Source: Epichloe hybrida
Lineage: Eukaryota > Ascomycota > Sordariomycetes > Hypocreales > Clavicipitaceae
Reading direction: 5' to 3'
Length of the DNA: 64,000 nucleotides
NCBI GenBank assembly: GCA_019022495.1
Contig: JAFEKR010000021.1
Location: 868,001 to 932,000, forward strand
The notes under the pieces are model-generated. The model did no database searches. It had not been told where the DNA came from and was given only the letters and a program-made list of their open reading frames with translations. The translations under genes were made by a program, and so were the position numbers. This document shows, in pieces, positions 33,446 through 45,762 of this stretch (within the stretch, counting starts at the first letter, position 1; each line of letters begins with the position of its first letter).

Positions 33446-35343
33446 CTAGAGGCCGCCATATTTGACACCCCTCTTACCCAGCTCCTTTCTCCCGATTGCG
33501 TCTTCTGGCCAGATCCAGCCTCGACTTCGCTTAGCCTCCCGCTTCTCGGCTAGTTGTGGCTGTGGCATCCAACCATCACGAGACTTTGCCTTTCGTCGGG
33601 TACCCTCAGCAGGGGCGCCAATCTCAATCTTCCAGTGAGGGTGGCCGACAGGAGCATCATCGCCCGCGAGTTGGCAGAGGCCCCAGAGTGCAAGACAGGC
33701 AGTCAGCGAGGTTGTGGTGGTTGTCGCTGAGCCCGCGACGTCATCACACTCAACAGCAGTATCAGACAGTTGAACAGATGTAACTTCAAGATCGCCAAAA
33801 AAGGGGGTCGACTCCGTGCCGCATCGGACGAGGACGAGCTCGATCTCGGTGAGAATAAAACTATATCGGCAGCTGTGCTCGCGCATAGCGTGGTGTAGAG
33901 CAGCAAGACCGCGGAGATACTCTACGCGCTTGATATTGCCCTCGACTCGCATGCCAGTATTGAAACGATCGAAGCTTCGTACGAGCCCTACTACTCGAGC
34001 TAGAGGCTTGCCACCAAAAATGGTTGCAGCGTTGCAGGATTCTCCCGTCGTGTTCGCGACGAAGAGGAGGTCTTTTATGCTGCTGGATGACTTGGCTGGG
34101 ACGGAGAACTGGAGGGGCCGACCTGATGAAATGGACAATGCTGCGTTGAGCTTGGGCAGATAGTATGAGGCGTAAATGCTGTGAAGAGATGTCTCCGTTT
34201 CGGGATTTCGACCTGGCATACTAGGCTGTGGCAGGAGCGAGGCCGGCACAGGAGTTGTGAGCAAGGCGGAGGTGCCGGGAAGGGCGAAGATAGCTTGCGC
34301 ATTGAAGGAGCTCCAGGAACGGACGTTGCGAACATCCCACCAGAAGCTCTTGATGCTGGGATCTCTCATGGGGAACGAGATGGTACGGACGAGAGACGCA
34401 GCAGGGTTCGGCATCATCAAGTAGTTGATGAGAGTTGTGGATGGTGTCTGGGCAATGACAGGCTCTGGGGATCCAGCGAGGCTCAATGGCGACTGGTCAC
34501 GGGCGTCAAAGGAAGAGAGTGAAAACTCGGGTGGAGGCGTGCCCATGGAGTGAGTTGAGGATGACACAAATGGCAACTGTCTGTACGTTGGATAGCCGTA
34601 CTTGCCGAGAGCACTGGCATCGAGGTTGAAGCAATTCGAAGCTCGGCGAGGGGCGGCCATGACATGGGGCTCCGTCATGATAATTCCCGCGTTGTGGCCG
34701 TCACCGCAGTCAAAATTTCTGAAGTTGACAGGCGAGGATAACAGAGGGGCTGGGTTGGACAACGAATGCTGTTCATTGACGGAGTTTGTGCTGGGCAAGG
34801 ATGACATGTGAGCATAGGCCATGTTGCTGAGGGTCTCTGGATTGGTGTAGCTTCTCATATGACCGGAACGGATGGGCTGTGCAGAAGACGCTCTTGCCGG
34901 AGTGGTGTTGCGGGAACGGCTGCTCTTCCTCGTAGAGACAGCAGCTCGAATTGGCTGGCATGCGTCAATATGTTGGTCCTGCGACCGGATTTTGGGAAGC
35001 AGGACGGGCCCATGATGACGAACAGGAGGGCTAGCTCGAGGGGGTGTCGTCAAACGGGTGCACATAGAATCTGGGGTCGATTCCTCCGTAGACACAGCCG
35101 AGTATATGGATGATGCCTTGGACGACGAACGAACGTGACGATGAGCATATGGTAGCTCCAGGAATGAAGGATCGAATGAGTATGATGAGTCCATTGTGAA
35201 TCCTTCTTGCGAAGGGGGCGTGATGGGGCAAGGAAAGGTGAGATTAAACGAGGTGTCCGCTTCCAGACTGTTGTCGTGACGAGGAATCAGTAAACAAATA
35301 TTGCTTGCGTCTGGAAATCGGGCGGGGGAACTTACGCAGACAT
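33446..35343 (-). CDS. Conserved-looking fungal protein of unknown function, 609 aa
   Basis: I do not recognise the family with confidence. The proposed model has an 8-nt first exon (35336-35343, ATGTCTGC), a 68-nt intron with GTAAGT donor and CAG acceptor, then one long exon 33446-35267. The splice falls exactly in frame and removes an unlikely leader. The alternative start is ATG 35194, inside the long exon. Residues about 1-330 are Ser/Pro-rich and low in complexity, as in regulatory proteins. The C-terminal half is globular, with FWWDVRNVRSWSSFNAQAI, ETSLHSIYASYYLPKLNAAL, TIFGGKPLARVVGLVRSFD, RFNTGMRVEGNIKRVEYLRG and a basic end containing SRGWIWPEDA. There is no signal peptide or membrane helix. 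Such sequence suggests a folded domain, possibly DNA- or chromatin-linked, but no function is claimed. Confidence 0.75.
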
Positions 35344-36641
35344 GATGTGAAAGAGATATGTATTCAGTGATTAGAAAGATACTATATGAGCTCGAGTCCA
35401 GCTCCAGATGGCTCAATTGTGTAAGATGGATGAGCTAGGCAAGCGAAGATCAAATAAGGATAAAAAGACTTGTTTTTTTCCAGGCAGCCGATAATACTTT
35501 GATATTATCACGCAGGTGTAGACCCTTTGCAATAAAAACAAAAAAAAACTTGGCGGCCAGCGCTTGTCTAGGCAAGAGAATATTCGAGAGGGTCCGTGAG
35601 GAACATGTAGCCCCGAGGTATGAAGGATTGGTTTCTTTATGCAAGGCTAATTTGAGCGGCCATCTAGATGCAAAGAGGAGGGGGCAAAGGTATGGAACGA
35701 GAAGAAAGAGAACGGCAGTCTTTGACACGATTGGGGAATAGAAGTCAGAAAGGCCAACCAAGAGGATGAGGACGTCTTCTTATCCTCGCCACAGGCCGAT
35801 GGACGACGCGCTGTATGTACCCTGGTAGTCTCCGTGCCGGCACATGCGCGGGCGGATAAGGAGATGGCATGACGGGCATGCGTGTTGGCGTTTCCGCGCT
35901 CTAGACGTGAGCGTAGCCTAGCAAAGCATAGCATAGCATAGTCGTGTTGGGATCGTGGATCGTGGATCGTGGATCCTATGCAGAAAACAGAGACAACCGG
36001 CTGGCTACTCCGTGGAACGTGAGCATTTGATGGTGAACGAAATCGAGGCCGAACGTCGAGCTTGAACGAACAGATCAGACGAGCTCATTGGTTGTGGATG
36101 CTACTATTCGTCAGGCTTGTTCTGGGGTCAAGCGGATTGCTGCAAGCGCCGGCCTTCTCGTTGGCCAGACGCGGCGGTGACTCATTTTTAGTTGCATCCT
36201 CTAGCCGTTCTAGGCTGCTGATCCCTGGACGCGGCTCTTCGCTCCTTGAACGAGTCGTCAGTATTCAATGCCACCAGACCGTGTCGGCTTTTCGCGTCAA
36301 ATTGTTGGTGGAACTGGCAAGGCTCACATGCCCACGCATCGCCGTCGCGGCGTCGCGAGAGTCAACCACTGAGCGTTCGACTGCGTCACCAAGTCTTTAA
36401 CACGTCTTCAACGCGTCTTCTTCCTCCCTCTACTCTTCCTCGCCGATCCTCACGACCCTCGCCGCGTTTCTGAATGCCGACAAACGGGGGTTGCTTTGGC
36501 TGTCTGCTCTGTTGACGCCACGGCTTTGCTTCGTGCGTCCTGACTGTACCGTCGCACTAAGAATGCCACAGCTCCAATTTGGCGGCTAGGTACCTTTTTA
36601 TTAGGTAGGTAACCTACGTCCGTACGCGTTTGCTCTGCGCG

Positions 36642-36665
36642 CTGCTGCTGCTGCTGCTGCTGCTG
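36642..36665. repeat. (CTG)8 trinucleotide microsatellite
   Basis: Eight perfect CTG units in non-coding DNA. They are not inside any supported reading frame. Confidence 0.95.
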
Positions 36666-36820
36666 TTAGCAAATCCTCGTGTCCTGTGCTACGTAAGCCT
36701 ACAATGGGCGGGATACGGCGGCTAAGTTGTCAGCGCTTAACCAGACAAGCTGCTCGGTGCTAGATCACTGGGGACTGCTGCTGGCGGGCGGCTGGGGAGA
36801 TTGCGAGGCTTTCGCACAGC

Positions 36821-36860
36821 CTCATTCATCCCTCATTCATCCCTTATTCATCCCTCCCTC
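36821..36860. repeat. 11-bp imperfect tandem repeat, unit CCTCATTCATC
   Basis: Three to four adjacent units of CCTCATTCATC/CTTATTCATC followed by CCTCCCTCAC, in a non-coding spacer. Confidence 0.75.
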
Positions 36861-37566
36861 ACCCCAAACAACTTTCCTTCCACGGGGGCATTTGGCGTCA
36901 AGAAGCGCGACACCAGTCTACGTCGCCTGATTGGGTGGGTACTGGCCACGCGCTCAGTACGGAGTGGGTTTTGGAGAAGGAGCGACATACGCGGGCGCGC
37001 CACGTCCGGATTCCCGCACTCCCCCAAATGCTCGCGGCAGCGCGGCAGCGACATTGTTTGAGCATGCAACAGACGACCAGGGCTCTGCGGAAATGACTGG
37101 CTGACTGCGTCGCATCTTTCTTTCTCTGTTCATCCGCCAGACAGGAAATAAAAGTTTCGAAACAATCATCTAAAACGTGGGGATTGGTTCTCGTCGGTCG
37201 CCTACTCCACGGCTATTCCTTCGTCCAGTCGGCAGCCTCCGAGAAACTCATTTCAAACCCGTCTTTCACCGGTGCACGGTGATCGCATTTGATGTTGATG
37301 AGCTGCAGCGGGGAGGCTCAAGACCCGATGTCGTTGTTGTGCTAGCTTCCCACCCACCCACCTGAAATACTGAATACACTGGCTACCATGCCAAGTGCTT
37401 TGTCCGTTTCTCTCATGACGAGCCTTGGACAGAACCTCGAAACATGTGACAAGCGGTTAGGCTCTAAATATGCCGGCCATTAGATGCTTCTGTCAGGCCT
37501 CGAGCAGGACCAAAACGGAATGCCGCTTTCATATCACCCTCAACGTCTCTCTAGCCCTCTAAGAGT

Positions 37567-38175
37567 CTACCGCTCCCGCTCCAGAACGGACACATTGACC
37601 AAATCGTACCATTTGCGGTCGACCAAGACTCGCTCCCTCGTTCTCCCTGCAAATTTGAAGCCTACTCACTCGTACAGCGTTGCTGCCCTGGTGTTAAACT
37701 CGACTGCCCCCAATCTCGATCCTGTCTAGATTTGTATGTCGGAAGCTCAAATCAATGGCCTCACCTCCATAACCCTTAATTTTGGCAGTTATTCGTGATC
37801 GATATGACAGTGTCGGCACTTTGATGCTGATAATAGCCGTCTGAAGAGCCGGACAAGCACAAAAATCCAATTGGCGTTGAGTTGGGCTTTGGGTTCCATT
37901 TGTCTGAAGTGGAATCGGTCTGTGGTTCAGAGCTTTCATCCTGCTGGTAGAAAATAAGGACCGCTAGGAGGCTCTTGTCAAATCGCTTCACGATCTCGGC
38001 TGCATCTTTCTTTCGATCGGGGACGCATCAGAAAGCCTTCCATCGAGGCGCACAGGATGGGATCAGAAAGCATACGGTGATGCATGAAGCTAACGATTCC
38101 CTCGTGATCTGATTCAAGCGCCTCGTACACCAGAAGCTCTGATCTATGAGGATTATGGACACTTTCTGCCACCAT
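37567..38175 (-). pseudogene. Decayed GNAT-family N-acetyltransferase
   Basis: Pieces of one GNAT protein lie in order on the minus strand but in different frames. From ATG 38175 a frame reads through LLVYEALESDHEGIVSFMHH. After a frameshift near 37990-38010 another frame gives DAAEIVKRFDKSLLAVLIF and the SGSSDGYYQHQ region. After a second shift near 37780 comes the acetyl-CoA-binding motif QN-KGYGGEAI, followed by a third shift near 37690 and FNTRAATLYE, a TGA stop (37666-37668), VGF and KWYDLVNVSVLERE. The order and motifs are those of the fungal RimJ/RimL-like family. At least three frameshifts and one stop show it is not functional as written. The TGA could come from CGA or TGG. Confidence 0.8.
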
Positions 38176-39309
38176 TGGGTTCAAACAGTATGAATCCCAA
38201 GACATTTGGGCGCGCACTACGTATGATGCAGCCTTCAGCCTTTATGAAACCCGGAGGAGTAGAAAGGAAGGTCGCTGTAGTTCAAAGCGAGAACAACAAC
38301 CCGACCGTGATTAATGAGAAGACTGACGCTCGCAAGACATACGTGACCGGGTACACTGGCCGCCACTAAATCGAAATTGCTGTCTACGTGTTACCTGGAT
38401 GCCCTCGCCTTCGAGGATGTGTTTACTAGACAAAGTCATGACCTGTCCCTTGTTAATAGTGCTTTCTCGGTTGGCATGAGGGCTGTGAAGAAGAATGATC
38501 ATCAACGGCTTGTTGGGGGCTCTCGTTGAATGCGTCTGTACTACGCGTGCCCCCCCACTTATTATCCGCGCTCCTACCTTGATCCGTGCCTACCAATATA
38601 GTCACAGTCACGCATGTGTACATACAATGCTATATCGTAGATGGGATAAAACATATTGCAGGTGAGACATCTCGCCGCAACCAGGACGACGGCACAAGTG
38701 GGCACACGATGCGCCATTTCCTGGCACTTTGGCACAAGAACTGTCTAAATGTTCTCGACAAGTCCCTCGGCTCTTGCATTCACCGCAGAGCCACTATATA
38801 TCCATCCGTGGCGCCTTTTCGCGATGACGTGATATGGCAAATCAACCCAAAAACGAACGCCGGCACGTCTCCTCTTCCTTTGCCCCCGAAGCAAGCTCCG
38901 GAGACCCTGTTCTGTCCAGATTCGTTAGCTTTTTCGTTAGCTCACCCGGGCTCAATAAATGCCATCGTTTAAAATCTGCAGATACTACCACTTCGTTTCT
39001 TGGCTGTTGGCTAGCTTCACAAGTCATCACGTTCGTAGCGCAGAAGCAGGCTAGACTGGTCGCTGGCTGCATTGAAGCCATCATCCGCTTCCCGGCTGTC
39101 CAAACCCTCTCCTCTCCTCTCCTCCTCGTTCTAGACTTCACTTTCTTTTCCCTTCTCCTCCAGTTTACAACGGAGGTCTTCGCTCCACCTTGCCTGCCCA
39201 GTCTACATTCACCACTGTAGATTTGTGCTTCTCCCACCCCGAACTCGCTGCCTGCGTCAACGCCTGTTTTGGCCACCAGAGAGGACCGGCAACGTCCAGC
39301 GCCACCGTC
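38176..39309. other. Spacer upstream of the permease gene
   Basis: It holds short open frames on both strands, for example minus 38311-38505 with a few protein-like residues, but none is recognisable. The last 200 bp is pyrimidine-rich leader of the permease gene. Confidence 0.4.
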
Positions 39310-41212
39310 ATGTTTCGGCACTCAAACAAGGCTGCTGATAAGGTCCCCGTCGAGCCTCACCTCGGTGACGGGTCAATTGACAATTACGATTACGAATCTG
39401 GTCATCCGCGGTTGAATGGATACGAATCGCGACAAGATGTGAGCGACAGCGGCTTGATGGACCCGGACTCTGGTGTCAAACGAGGTCTCAAAAATAGACA
39501 TTTGTCTATGATGGCCTTGGCTGGTATTATTGGACCCGGCTTACTAGTTGGCGCGGGTGGCGCGTTGAACAGTGGTGGTCCAGCATCGTTGCTTCTTGGA
39601 TTTGGTGTCATTGGTATGTCTCTACACCTTGATCTCGAGGTTCCCGAAATCGGAGTGGTCTTGTGTAAATGCTTCCCCGTCACATAACTTGGTCGCGTTG
39701 GAGTCGCTAATATAATGGTCTCCACGCAGGCATAATTGCCTTTGCCATCATGCAGTCGCTCGGTGAAGTGACGACTCTTTTCCCTGGAGGCGGTTCCTTT
39801 GTTTCGCTCGCCGAGCGCATGGTCGACAAGTCCTTTTCTGTGGCTGTTGGCTGGAACTACTTCATTATTTGGGCGACAGTGTTGGCCAACGAGTACAACG
39901 TAATATGCAGCATTCTCACCTACTGGGCGCCAAAAGTTCCGCTCTGGGTTTTTTTCCTGATCCTTTGGGTTGTTTTCACGGGGTTCCAATTGCTTGGCGT
40001 GGAAGCCTTTGGCGAAGCGGAATTCTGGCTCGCTCTCTTCAAGATTTTTGGTCTGACGGCGTACTTTATCTTTTCCATCATCTACGCTGCCGGCGGGTTG
40101 ATTGGTCAGAAGGAACCTCTTGGATTTCATTATTGGCACGACCCCGGGGCTTTCAACGGGAACGGATTCAGAGGCGTGGCCACCGTCTTTGTCTTCTGCT
40201 CCACGTTCTACGCTGGCGTGGAATCGGTTGCTGTAGCGGCCACTGAAACAAGAAACCCCGGTGTTGCCGTTCCTCAAGCGATTCGTCAGGTATTTTGGCG
40301 AATCATATTTGTATACATGGGTTCAGCGCTTTTCTTCGGCATTACCTGTCCTGCAAATGCGGAAGGACTGGTGAATGGGGGTGCAAAGGCTCTGCAGAGC
40401 CCCATGACCATTGCAATACAGAAAGCTGGTTGGGAGGGAGGTACGTCTGATACAGATCTCGCAAAAGAAAAAAAGGGGGTGGAGGGTCGGTTTACCATGT
40501 CATCGCTTTGCTAACTTGGGGGGTTTTTTTTGTGCCAGGTGTCCACCTCATCAATGCATTCATTCTCGTTTCGTGCTTATCAGCCATCAACTCGTCTATC
40601 TACATCGGATCTCGAACTATATTTTACATGGCACGGTCTGGGAAAGCACCACGCTTTATTGGTTGGACCAACAAGGGTGGTGTACCTGTCTGGGCAATAG
40701 TCATCACCAATGCTGTTGGTTCCATATCCATGATGAATGTATCCACGGGAGCATCCAAGGCGTACAGTTACATCGTCAACCTTTCAGGTGTCAGTACGTT
40801 CTTGGTTTGGGGAAGCATTAGTTTCATTCATATTCGATTTCGCCGCGCTTGGGCTGCACAGGATCGCAGCTTGAGCGAGATCCCATTCAAGAGCATGTTC
40901 TATCCCTTCGTCGCGTATTTGGGCTTGGCGGCCAACGTATTTCTTGCTCTTGTTCAAGGTTGGACGACGTTGTCTCCATTCGACGCTCCCAAATTTGTTG
41001 ATTCATACATTCTCCTGCCTCTTTTCGGATTGATTTATTTGATCTGCAAGACATATTGGGGGCGCGACGACAAGTTCAAGCGCAGTTGGGAAATTGATCT
41101 TGACAGTGGCAGAAGGACTGATTTGGATAGCAAGGGGATTGTTCCAGAGGACGGGCATCTTGTTGAGAGGCAAAAGTTATCCGTATGGAAAAAACTGTGG
41201 GCTTCATTGTAA
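39310..41212 (+). CDS. Amino-acid permease of the fungal YAT/AAT family (APC superfamily)
   Basis: A plasma-membrane proton-coupled amino-acid transporter. Three exons (39310-39613, 39730-40440 and 40539-41212) give 562 aa with about 12 hydrophobic segments, the family's normal size. The hydrophilic N-terminal tail ends at GLKNRHLSMMALAGIIGPG, the family's TM1 motif with GPGLLVGAG. TM3-TM5 follow, then TM8 with SCLSAINSSIYIGSRTIFYM. Cytosolic tails carry Lys and Ser/Asp sites suitable for ubiquitin-driven turnover, as in yeast Gap1. The specific amino acid cannot be told from sequence. ATG 39310 is chosen because upstream in-frame codons form no conserved sequence. Confidence 0.92.
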
Positions 41213-41797
41213 AGTCATATATTTGAGTTCTATAGTTCCTAAATTTACTTCGATTGAGTTGTTTAATGGATTGAAGATTACGGGAATGATGTAGTTGTGT
41301 TGTATCTTTGAGAAGTTTGGAGTAGACTACCGAGTCTTACCCATCGATTTGATCAACCGGTGTACGACCTGTGCATATCTCGCCAGGGCATGCTTATTTA
41401 TCACTAAGCCATTTTCGGGAAAAGAGTTTTCAGCGCTTCCTTAACCTGGAAAGCCATGTTGTCCATGACAAAATGTGCGCACCAGACGTGACTGTCACCA
41501 CTACAACAGAATGATTGAAGAGACAAAGGTGAATCTCAGTGACATTTGAGAAATATCCCTTACGAATTGCTCTGATGATAAGTACTATGCTCATGCTTTC
41601 TTAGTCTCCAATACTCGTTCCCCCCATATGATACAAGCTATGCTTTCAGTCCAGACGCCATGGTGCCATGCAGTAATGTGCTGTCACATTAATCGTACAA
41701 AGGGGTTATGTTAACCGTACGGTGTCATGAGCAACGTAGGCAACTTGCGTTGGTGTATACAATGATCACTCCCAATTTGCAGTTTAAAAACGAATGG
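41213..41797. other. Convergent spacer (permease / BCS1)
   Basis: AT-leaning 3' UTR sequence of two convergent genes. No coding signal is seen. Confidence 0.5.
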
Positions 41798-43207
41798 TCA
41801 TGACCTCAACTTTGTATGCTTTTCGCCTAAAGCGTCGTCGTCCGATGCCTCGAAAGTTCGAGGAATTAAGCCCTCGGCCATGTCGATTGCCCCATCCATA
41901 TCATTTTTGTTGAATAAGAACAAGCCCTGAATGGCGGCTGTGCTGGTATGCCTATTCGATGGAGTTCCACCTTGGTTTGTTCCAAAAAGACCCAGCTCTT
42001 CAAGGCGGCGTAGAAAGCGCTCTTTGCACATGCCCTTTTCGTCTTTATCACCATAAAAGCGGTCCCACATCTCTGCCGCTTGATACTTAGTTGCTTCTCC
42101 TATTCTGAGCATCATGTCAACACGGCCAGGCCGGATCAAAGCAGGGTCCAGTCGGTCGATATGGTTTGTAGTGAGGAAAGCTATGCGTTCTTCACCCGCG
42201 GCAACACCGTCCAAGGCATTCAACAATCCGGAGAAGGTGACATTCGCACCACTATACCCGTCAACATCACGTTGTCGGCGGTTCACAAATGCGGCATCCG
42301 CATCTTCCAAGAGAAGAAGGCATCGTTTTGGTAGCTTTGTCAGCAGGTAGGCTAGCTTGTCATCTGTCATGCCCATCTCGCTGAGATTGATCATGGCCAC
42401 ACCAAAGTCAAGCTCTCCTGCTAGTGCTTGTATGAAAGAACTTTTGCCACTACCAGGGGGTCCAAATAGAAGATATCCACGCCTGTACGGAATTCCTCGA
42501 TCGACATACCATTGATGACGTGAAAGGAAGTCGTTGACATCTGTGACAATGCTTTCTTTGACTCCTTCGTCCAAGATTACAGAGCCAATTGGTCTTTTCT
42601 TTCTGGAGTCACCCAGAGGAGCCCATTCCATTCCTCGAGCAGAATATACAATGGTCTTGCCTTCATTGGCTTTGGCAGCCAGCTTGTGCGCTTCGGCGAA
42701 GATTCCCTCAAAAGCATGTCGGTATGCCCAAAGAGTTGTGAGCTGCACAATTTCGTGCGGCTCGCCCGTGTTCATATTTGCAGTGCTGTGCTTCTCTCTG
42801 TTGACAGAAATGTAAGCGTTGCCGAATTTGACAATGTGTCGTCCATAACCTGGCTGCAGAAAAAAGCTGGCATTGACTGGGCCACTTGTGCCATGGCCTC
42901 TGGTATTGGTTGTCGTAGTCGTGACTGACAGGTTATGGATTCGAGTGATACGTGAAGCAATGAAGCCAGGATGTTCGCGAGGTTGTGAGAGCCATGCCAG
43001 AATCCACGGATAGGCAGGATCTTGTTTGCTGATTTCAACGTTGACAAGCAATCGACGCCTGACTGCACCGAGGGCCACAATGGCACCTTTGCGAGCAAAC
43101 GCCGCTGCCGCACCCAATGAGGCAAGGCCTATACCGCCAGCGAATAGTGGATTATCGAAGAGAGCATTGAGACTGAGCAATGAATTGGTAGTCTGCGGTG
43201 ACTCCAT
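41798..43207 (-). CDS. BCS1: BCS1-type mitochondrial AAA ATPase
   Basis: An inner-membrane AAA chaperone that moves the folded Rieske protein across the membrane for complex III assembly. It is a single exon of 469 aa. The N-terminus has a hydrophobic segment followed by Arg/Lys (GGIGLASLGAAAAFARKGAI, then RRR), acting as membrane anchor and internal targeting signal. A BCS1-specific domain comes next, then the AAA core with Walker A GPPGSGKSS, Walker B LLLLEDADAAF, sensor motif LTTNHIDRLDPAL and the arginine finger region RPGRVD. An in-frame ATG at 43240 would add 11 residues. The Thr-rich TTTTTNT stretch sits in the BCS1 domain. Paralogues exist in fungi, so orthology to yeast Bcs1 is likely but not proven. 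Confidence 0.88.
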   Translation of the reverse strand: MESPQTTNSLLSLNALFDNPLFAGGIGLASLGAAAAFARKGAIVALGAVRRRLLVNVEISKQDPAYPWILAWLSQPREHPGFIASRITRIHNLSVTTTTTNTRGHGTSGPVNASFFLQPGYGRHIVKFGNAYISVNREKHSTANMNTGEPHEIVQLTTLWAYRHAFEGIFAEAHKLAAKANEGKTIVYSARGMEWAPLGDSRKKRPIGSVILDEGVKESIVTDVNDFLSRHQWYVDRGIPYRRGYLLFGPPGSGKSSFIQALAGELDFGVAMINLSEMGMTDDKLAYLLTKLPKRCLLLLEDADAAFVNRRQRDVDGYSGANVTFSGLLNALDGVAAGEERIAFLTTNHIDRLDPALIRPGRVDMMLRIGEATKYQAAEMWDRFYGDKDEKGMCKERFLRRLEELGLFGTNQGGTPSNRHTSTAAIQGLFLFNKNDMDGAIDMAEGLIPRTFEASDDDALGEKHTKLRS

Positions 43208-43240
43208 TCCGAAAGCTGGTCGGCACCAGGGCAAGGTCAT

Positions 43241-44442
43241 GTACCCATGGCCTGCAGACAGACCTTTAATAACTGAAGTACCAATCGCACCAGGCTCGTG
43301 TTCGATGACTAAACAATTTGAGTGGGCTAAGAAGGCTGCCAAATCGGACACCAGCGGCGAGCTGCGGCCGACAACCACGTGCAACCCAAATGTCCCGTCG
43401 CCAGTAGTGAGTTAATTGAGACGCGGGTGTCTGACAAGTAGGGAGCATCATTACACAGAGGTAGCTCACGTTACATGTTTCACTTCCCAATATGCATTAA
43501 TCAAGGCGGATGATAAGCCGCAATTATTAGGTATCCTTCGTTCTCAGTGTGCCTGCTCTTCTGCGTACAGTAATTGAACTGGAACAGGACCTAGCCGCCT
43601 CCAAGCGCGTCCCGCATGTTTCCGTTCTACTCCCCCAAGTTATCGGCTACAATAGGAGGTTGCTTCCGGGACTGACGAGACTAATCCGTAGGTACCAAAA
43701 CAATCGAGAACCCCGCAGCCTCTTCTTCCCCGCAGCCGTCTCTCTTCTTTGTCCATGTGGCACGACTTTCCTTATTACACTTTGTCTTTTCTATTGCTCG
43801 CTAAAGTATTTAAAAATTATCGGCAAAATCCTCGTGGCTAATGAAAAAACTGTGTAAACTACCAGACCTATGTAAGTGCTGAGCACCTCTTCTACCTCCC
43901 CTGCTACATGTATATGTATAGACAAAGATATCAAGGCATTTCCAGAAGACGCTAGATGTCTCGGAGCATGGGTCGCACTGAGCTAAACAGGCCGATCAAA
44001 TGGCTTGATGTTGTGAGGCAAGGCCCAGGTCATTGGTTTGTCGTAGGTCAAAGCCAATGCAACTGCGCCAATTGGCAGCGAGAGACTATCTCTGACCTCA
44101 TTCGCGGTTCATGAGAGCTGGCTGGTCCCGACGTCGAGCGACCCACGACAACAGCCCCTCTATGCTGCTGTGATGCTGGCCTAAAAACCCCGCGCCTACC
44201 ACTTGTTCCGCCCAACAAGCAAACCTAAATCTTCAAACGTTTCGAGTCTTTTCCAAATCCAAAACCAAACCCAACATCTTACCTCAAACAACAATTGTTT
44301 GCCCTTATACTGTTCGTTCGAGGTCGCATTGTCAACGCTGTTATTATAATTGTACACTTACTGACCGGTGCTCCCGACCTAGAATCGTCGAACTCTCGAT
44401 TTGTCAAGCTCGTCGTCGTCCTACTCCACAACTCTTGTCAAA
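43241..44442. promoter_or_regulatory. Divergent spacer between BCS1 and aldolase
   Basis: 1.2 kb holding both promoters. The 5' leader of the aldolase gene (about 44200-44442) is rich in CAAA and pyrimidine stretches, as in highly expressed glycolytic genes. No protein frame is recognised. Confidence 0.45.
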
Positions 44443-45762
44443 ATGGGTGCTACTGATGGACTGAGCCGAAAGTCTGGTGTCATCGTCGGAGACGATGTGC
44501 TGAGACTTTTTCAGTACGCTCGTGAGAAGAAGTTCGCTATTCCTGCAATTGTACGTTTGCTCCGCCTTCTCCAACCCTTTTGTCAGACTCAATCGCGACC
44601 TGAATGACAAGGCCTAATGTTTCTGGCAGAACGTTACCTCTTCATCCACCGTCGTTTCTTGTCTTGAGGCCGCTCGCGATGCAAAGTCTCCCATCATTCT
44701 GCAGATGTCTCAGGGTGGTGCTGCTTACTTTGCCGGAAAGGTACGCCAATCGCAGCAATTTCCATCATCTTGTGGTAGACTTCGAAGCTGAACAAGCGCG
44801 GACTAGGGCTTAAGCAACACTGACCAAGCAGCTTCCATTGCTGGTGCCATTGCCGGTGCTACTTATATTCGCTCCATTGCTCCCTATTATGGTATTCCCG
44901 TCATCCTGCACACCGACCACTGTGCCAAAAAGCTTCTGCCATGGCTCGATGGGATGCTCGACGCCGACGAGACCTACTTTAAGGCCCATGGTGAACCCCT
45001 CTTCAGCTCTCACATGATTGATCTTTCAGAAGAGCCTGTCGACTGGAATGTTGAGACTACTGCCAAGTACCTAAAACGTGCTGCTCCCATGAAGCAGTGG
45101 CTTGAGATGGAGATTGGCATCACTGGTGGTGAGGAAGACGGTGTCAACAACGAGGATGTCGACAATGCTTCTCTCTACACCCAGCCTGAGGATATCCTTA
45201 ACATCTACAACACGTTGTCTCCCATCTCCCCATACTTCTCCATTGCCGCTGGCTTTGGCAATGTTCACGGTGTCTACAAGCCAGGCAACGTAAAGCTGCA
45301 CCCTGAGCTTCTCGGAAAGCACCAGGCTCATGTCAAAGCTGCCATCGGCTCCAAGGAGGACAAGCCCGTCTATTTTGTTTTCCACGGTGGCTCTGGCTCC
45401 AGCAAGCAAGAGTATATCGATGCTATTAGCCATGGTGTCGTCAAAGTCAACATGGATACCGATATGCAATTTGCCTACATGTCTGGCATTCGTGACTACA
45501 TGTTGAACAAAAAAGACTATCTGCTGACTCCTGTTGGCAACCCGGAAGGCGAGGACAAGCCTAACAAGAAGCACTTCGATGTAAGTTACATAATGTGGAG
45601 ATTCAGTTTCTTCTTTGTGACGAAAAACATTCTACCTTACGAAGTTTCATTTTGCTGATTGCATAAATTTAGCCCCGTGTCTGGGTTCGTGAGGGCGAAA
45701 AGACTATGTCTACTCGTGTATCTGAAGCTCTCAAAGACTTCAACTGCGCTGGACAGATGTAG
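44443..45762 (+). CDS. FBA1: Class II fructose-bisphosphate aldolase
   Basis: This zinc enzyme of glycolysis and gluconeogenesis splits fructose-1,6-bisphosphate to dihydroxyacetone phosphate and glyceraldehyde-3-phosphate in the cytosol. Four exons (44443-44550, 44630-44740, 44807-45580 and 45673-45762) give exactly the usual 360 aa. Zinc and catalytic motifs are visible: HTDHCAKK, the EIGITGGEEDGV loop, AAGFGNVHGVY and YFVFHGGSGS. The third exon begins at 44807 after TAG, which restores GK-GLSNTDQAASIAGA. Codon choice is biased toward C-ending codons, consistent with high expression. Confidence 0.97.

Larger units (their letters stand above)
35344..37566. other. 2.2-kb spacer with several short tandem repeats
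   Basis: Upstream sequence of the unknown gene. It contains GCATA repeats at about 35916-35941, a GGATCGT 9-bp repeat at about 35948-35975, a (CTG)8 run at 36642-36665 and an imperfect CCTCATTCATC array at about 36821-36860. It is GC-rich in places and has no recognisable protein-coding signal. Confidence 0.5.

Noticed and set aside
39402..40277. 291-codon minus-strand frame opposite the permease
   Set aside because: It crosses a supported intron of the sense gene and shows no domain.
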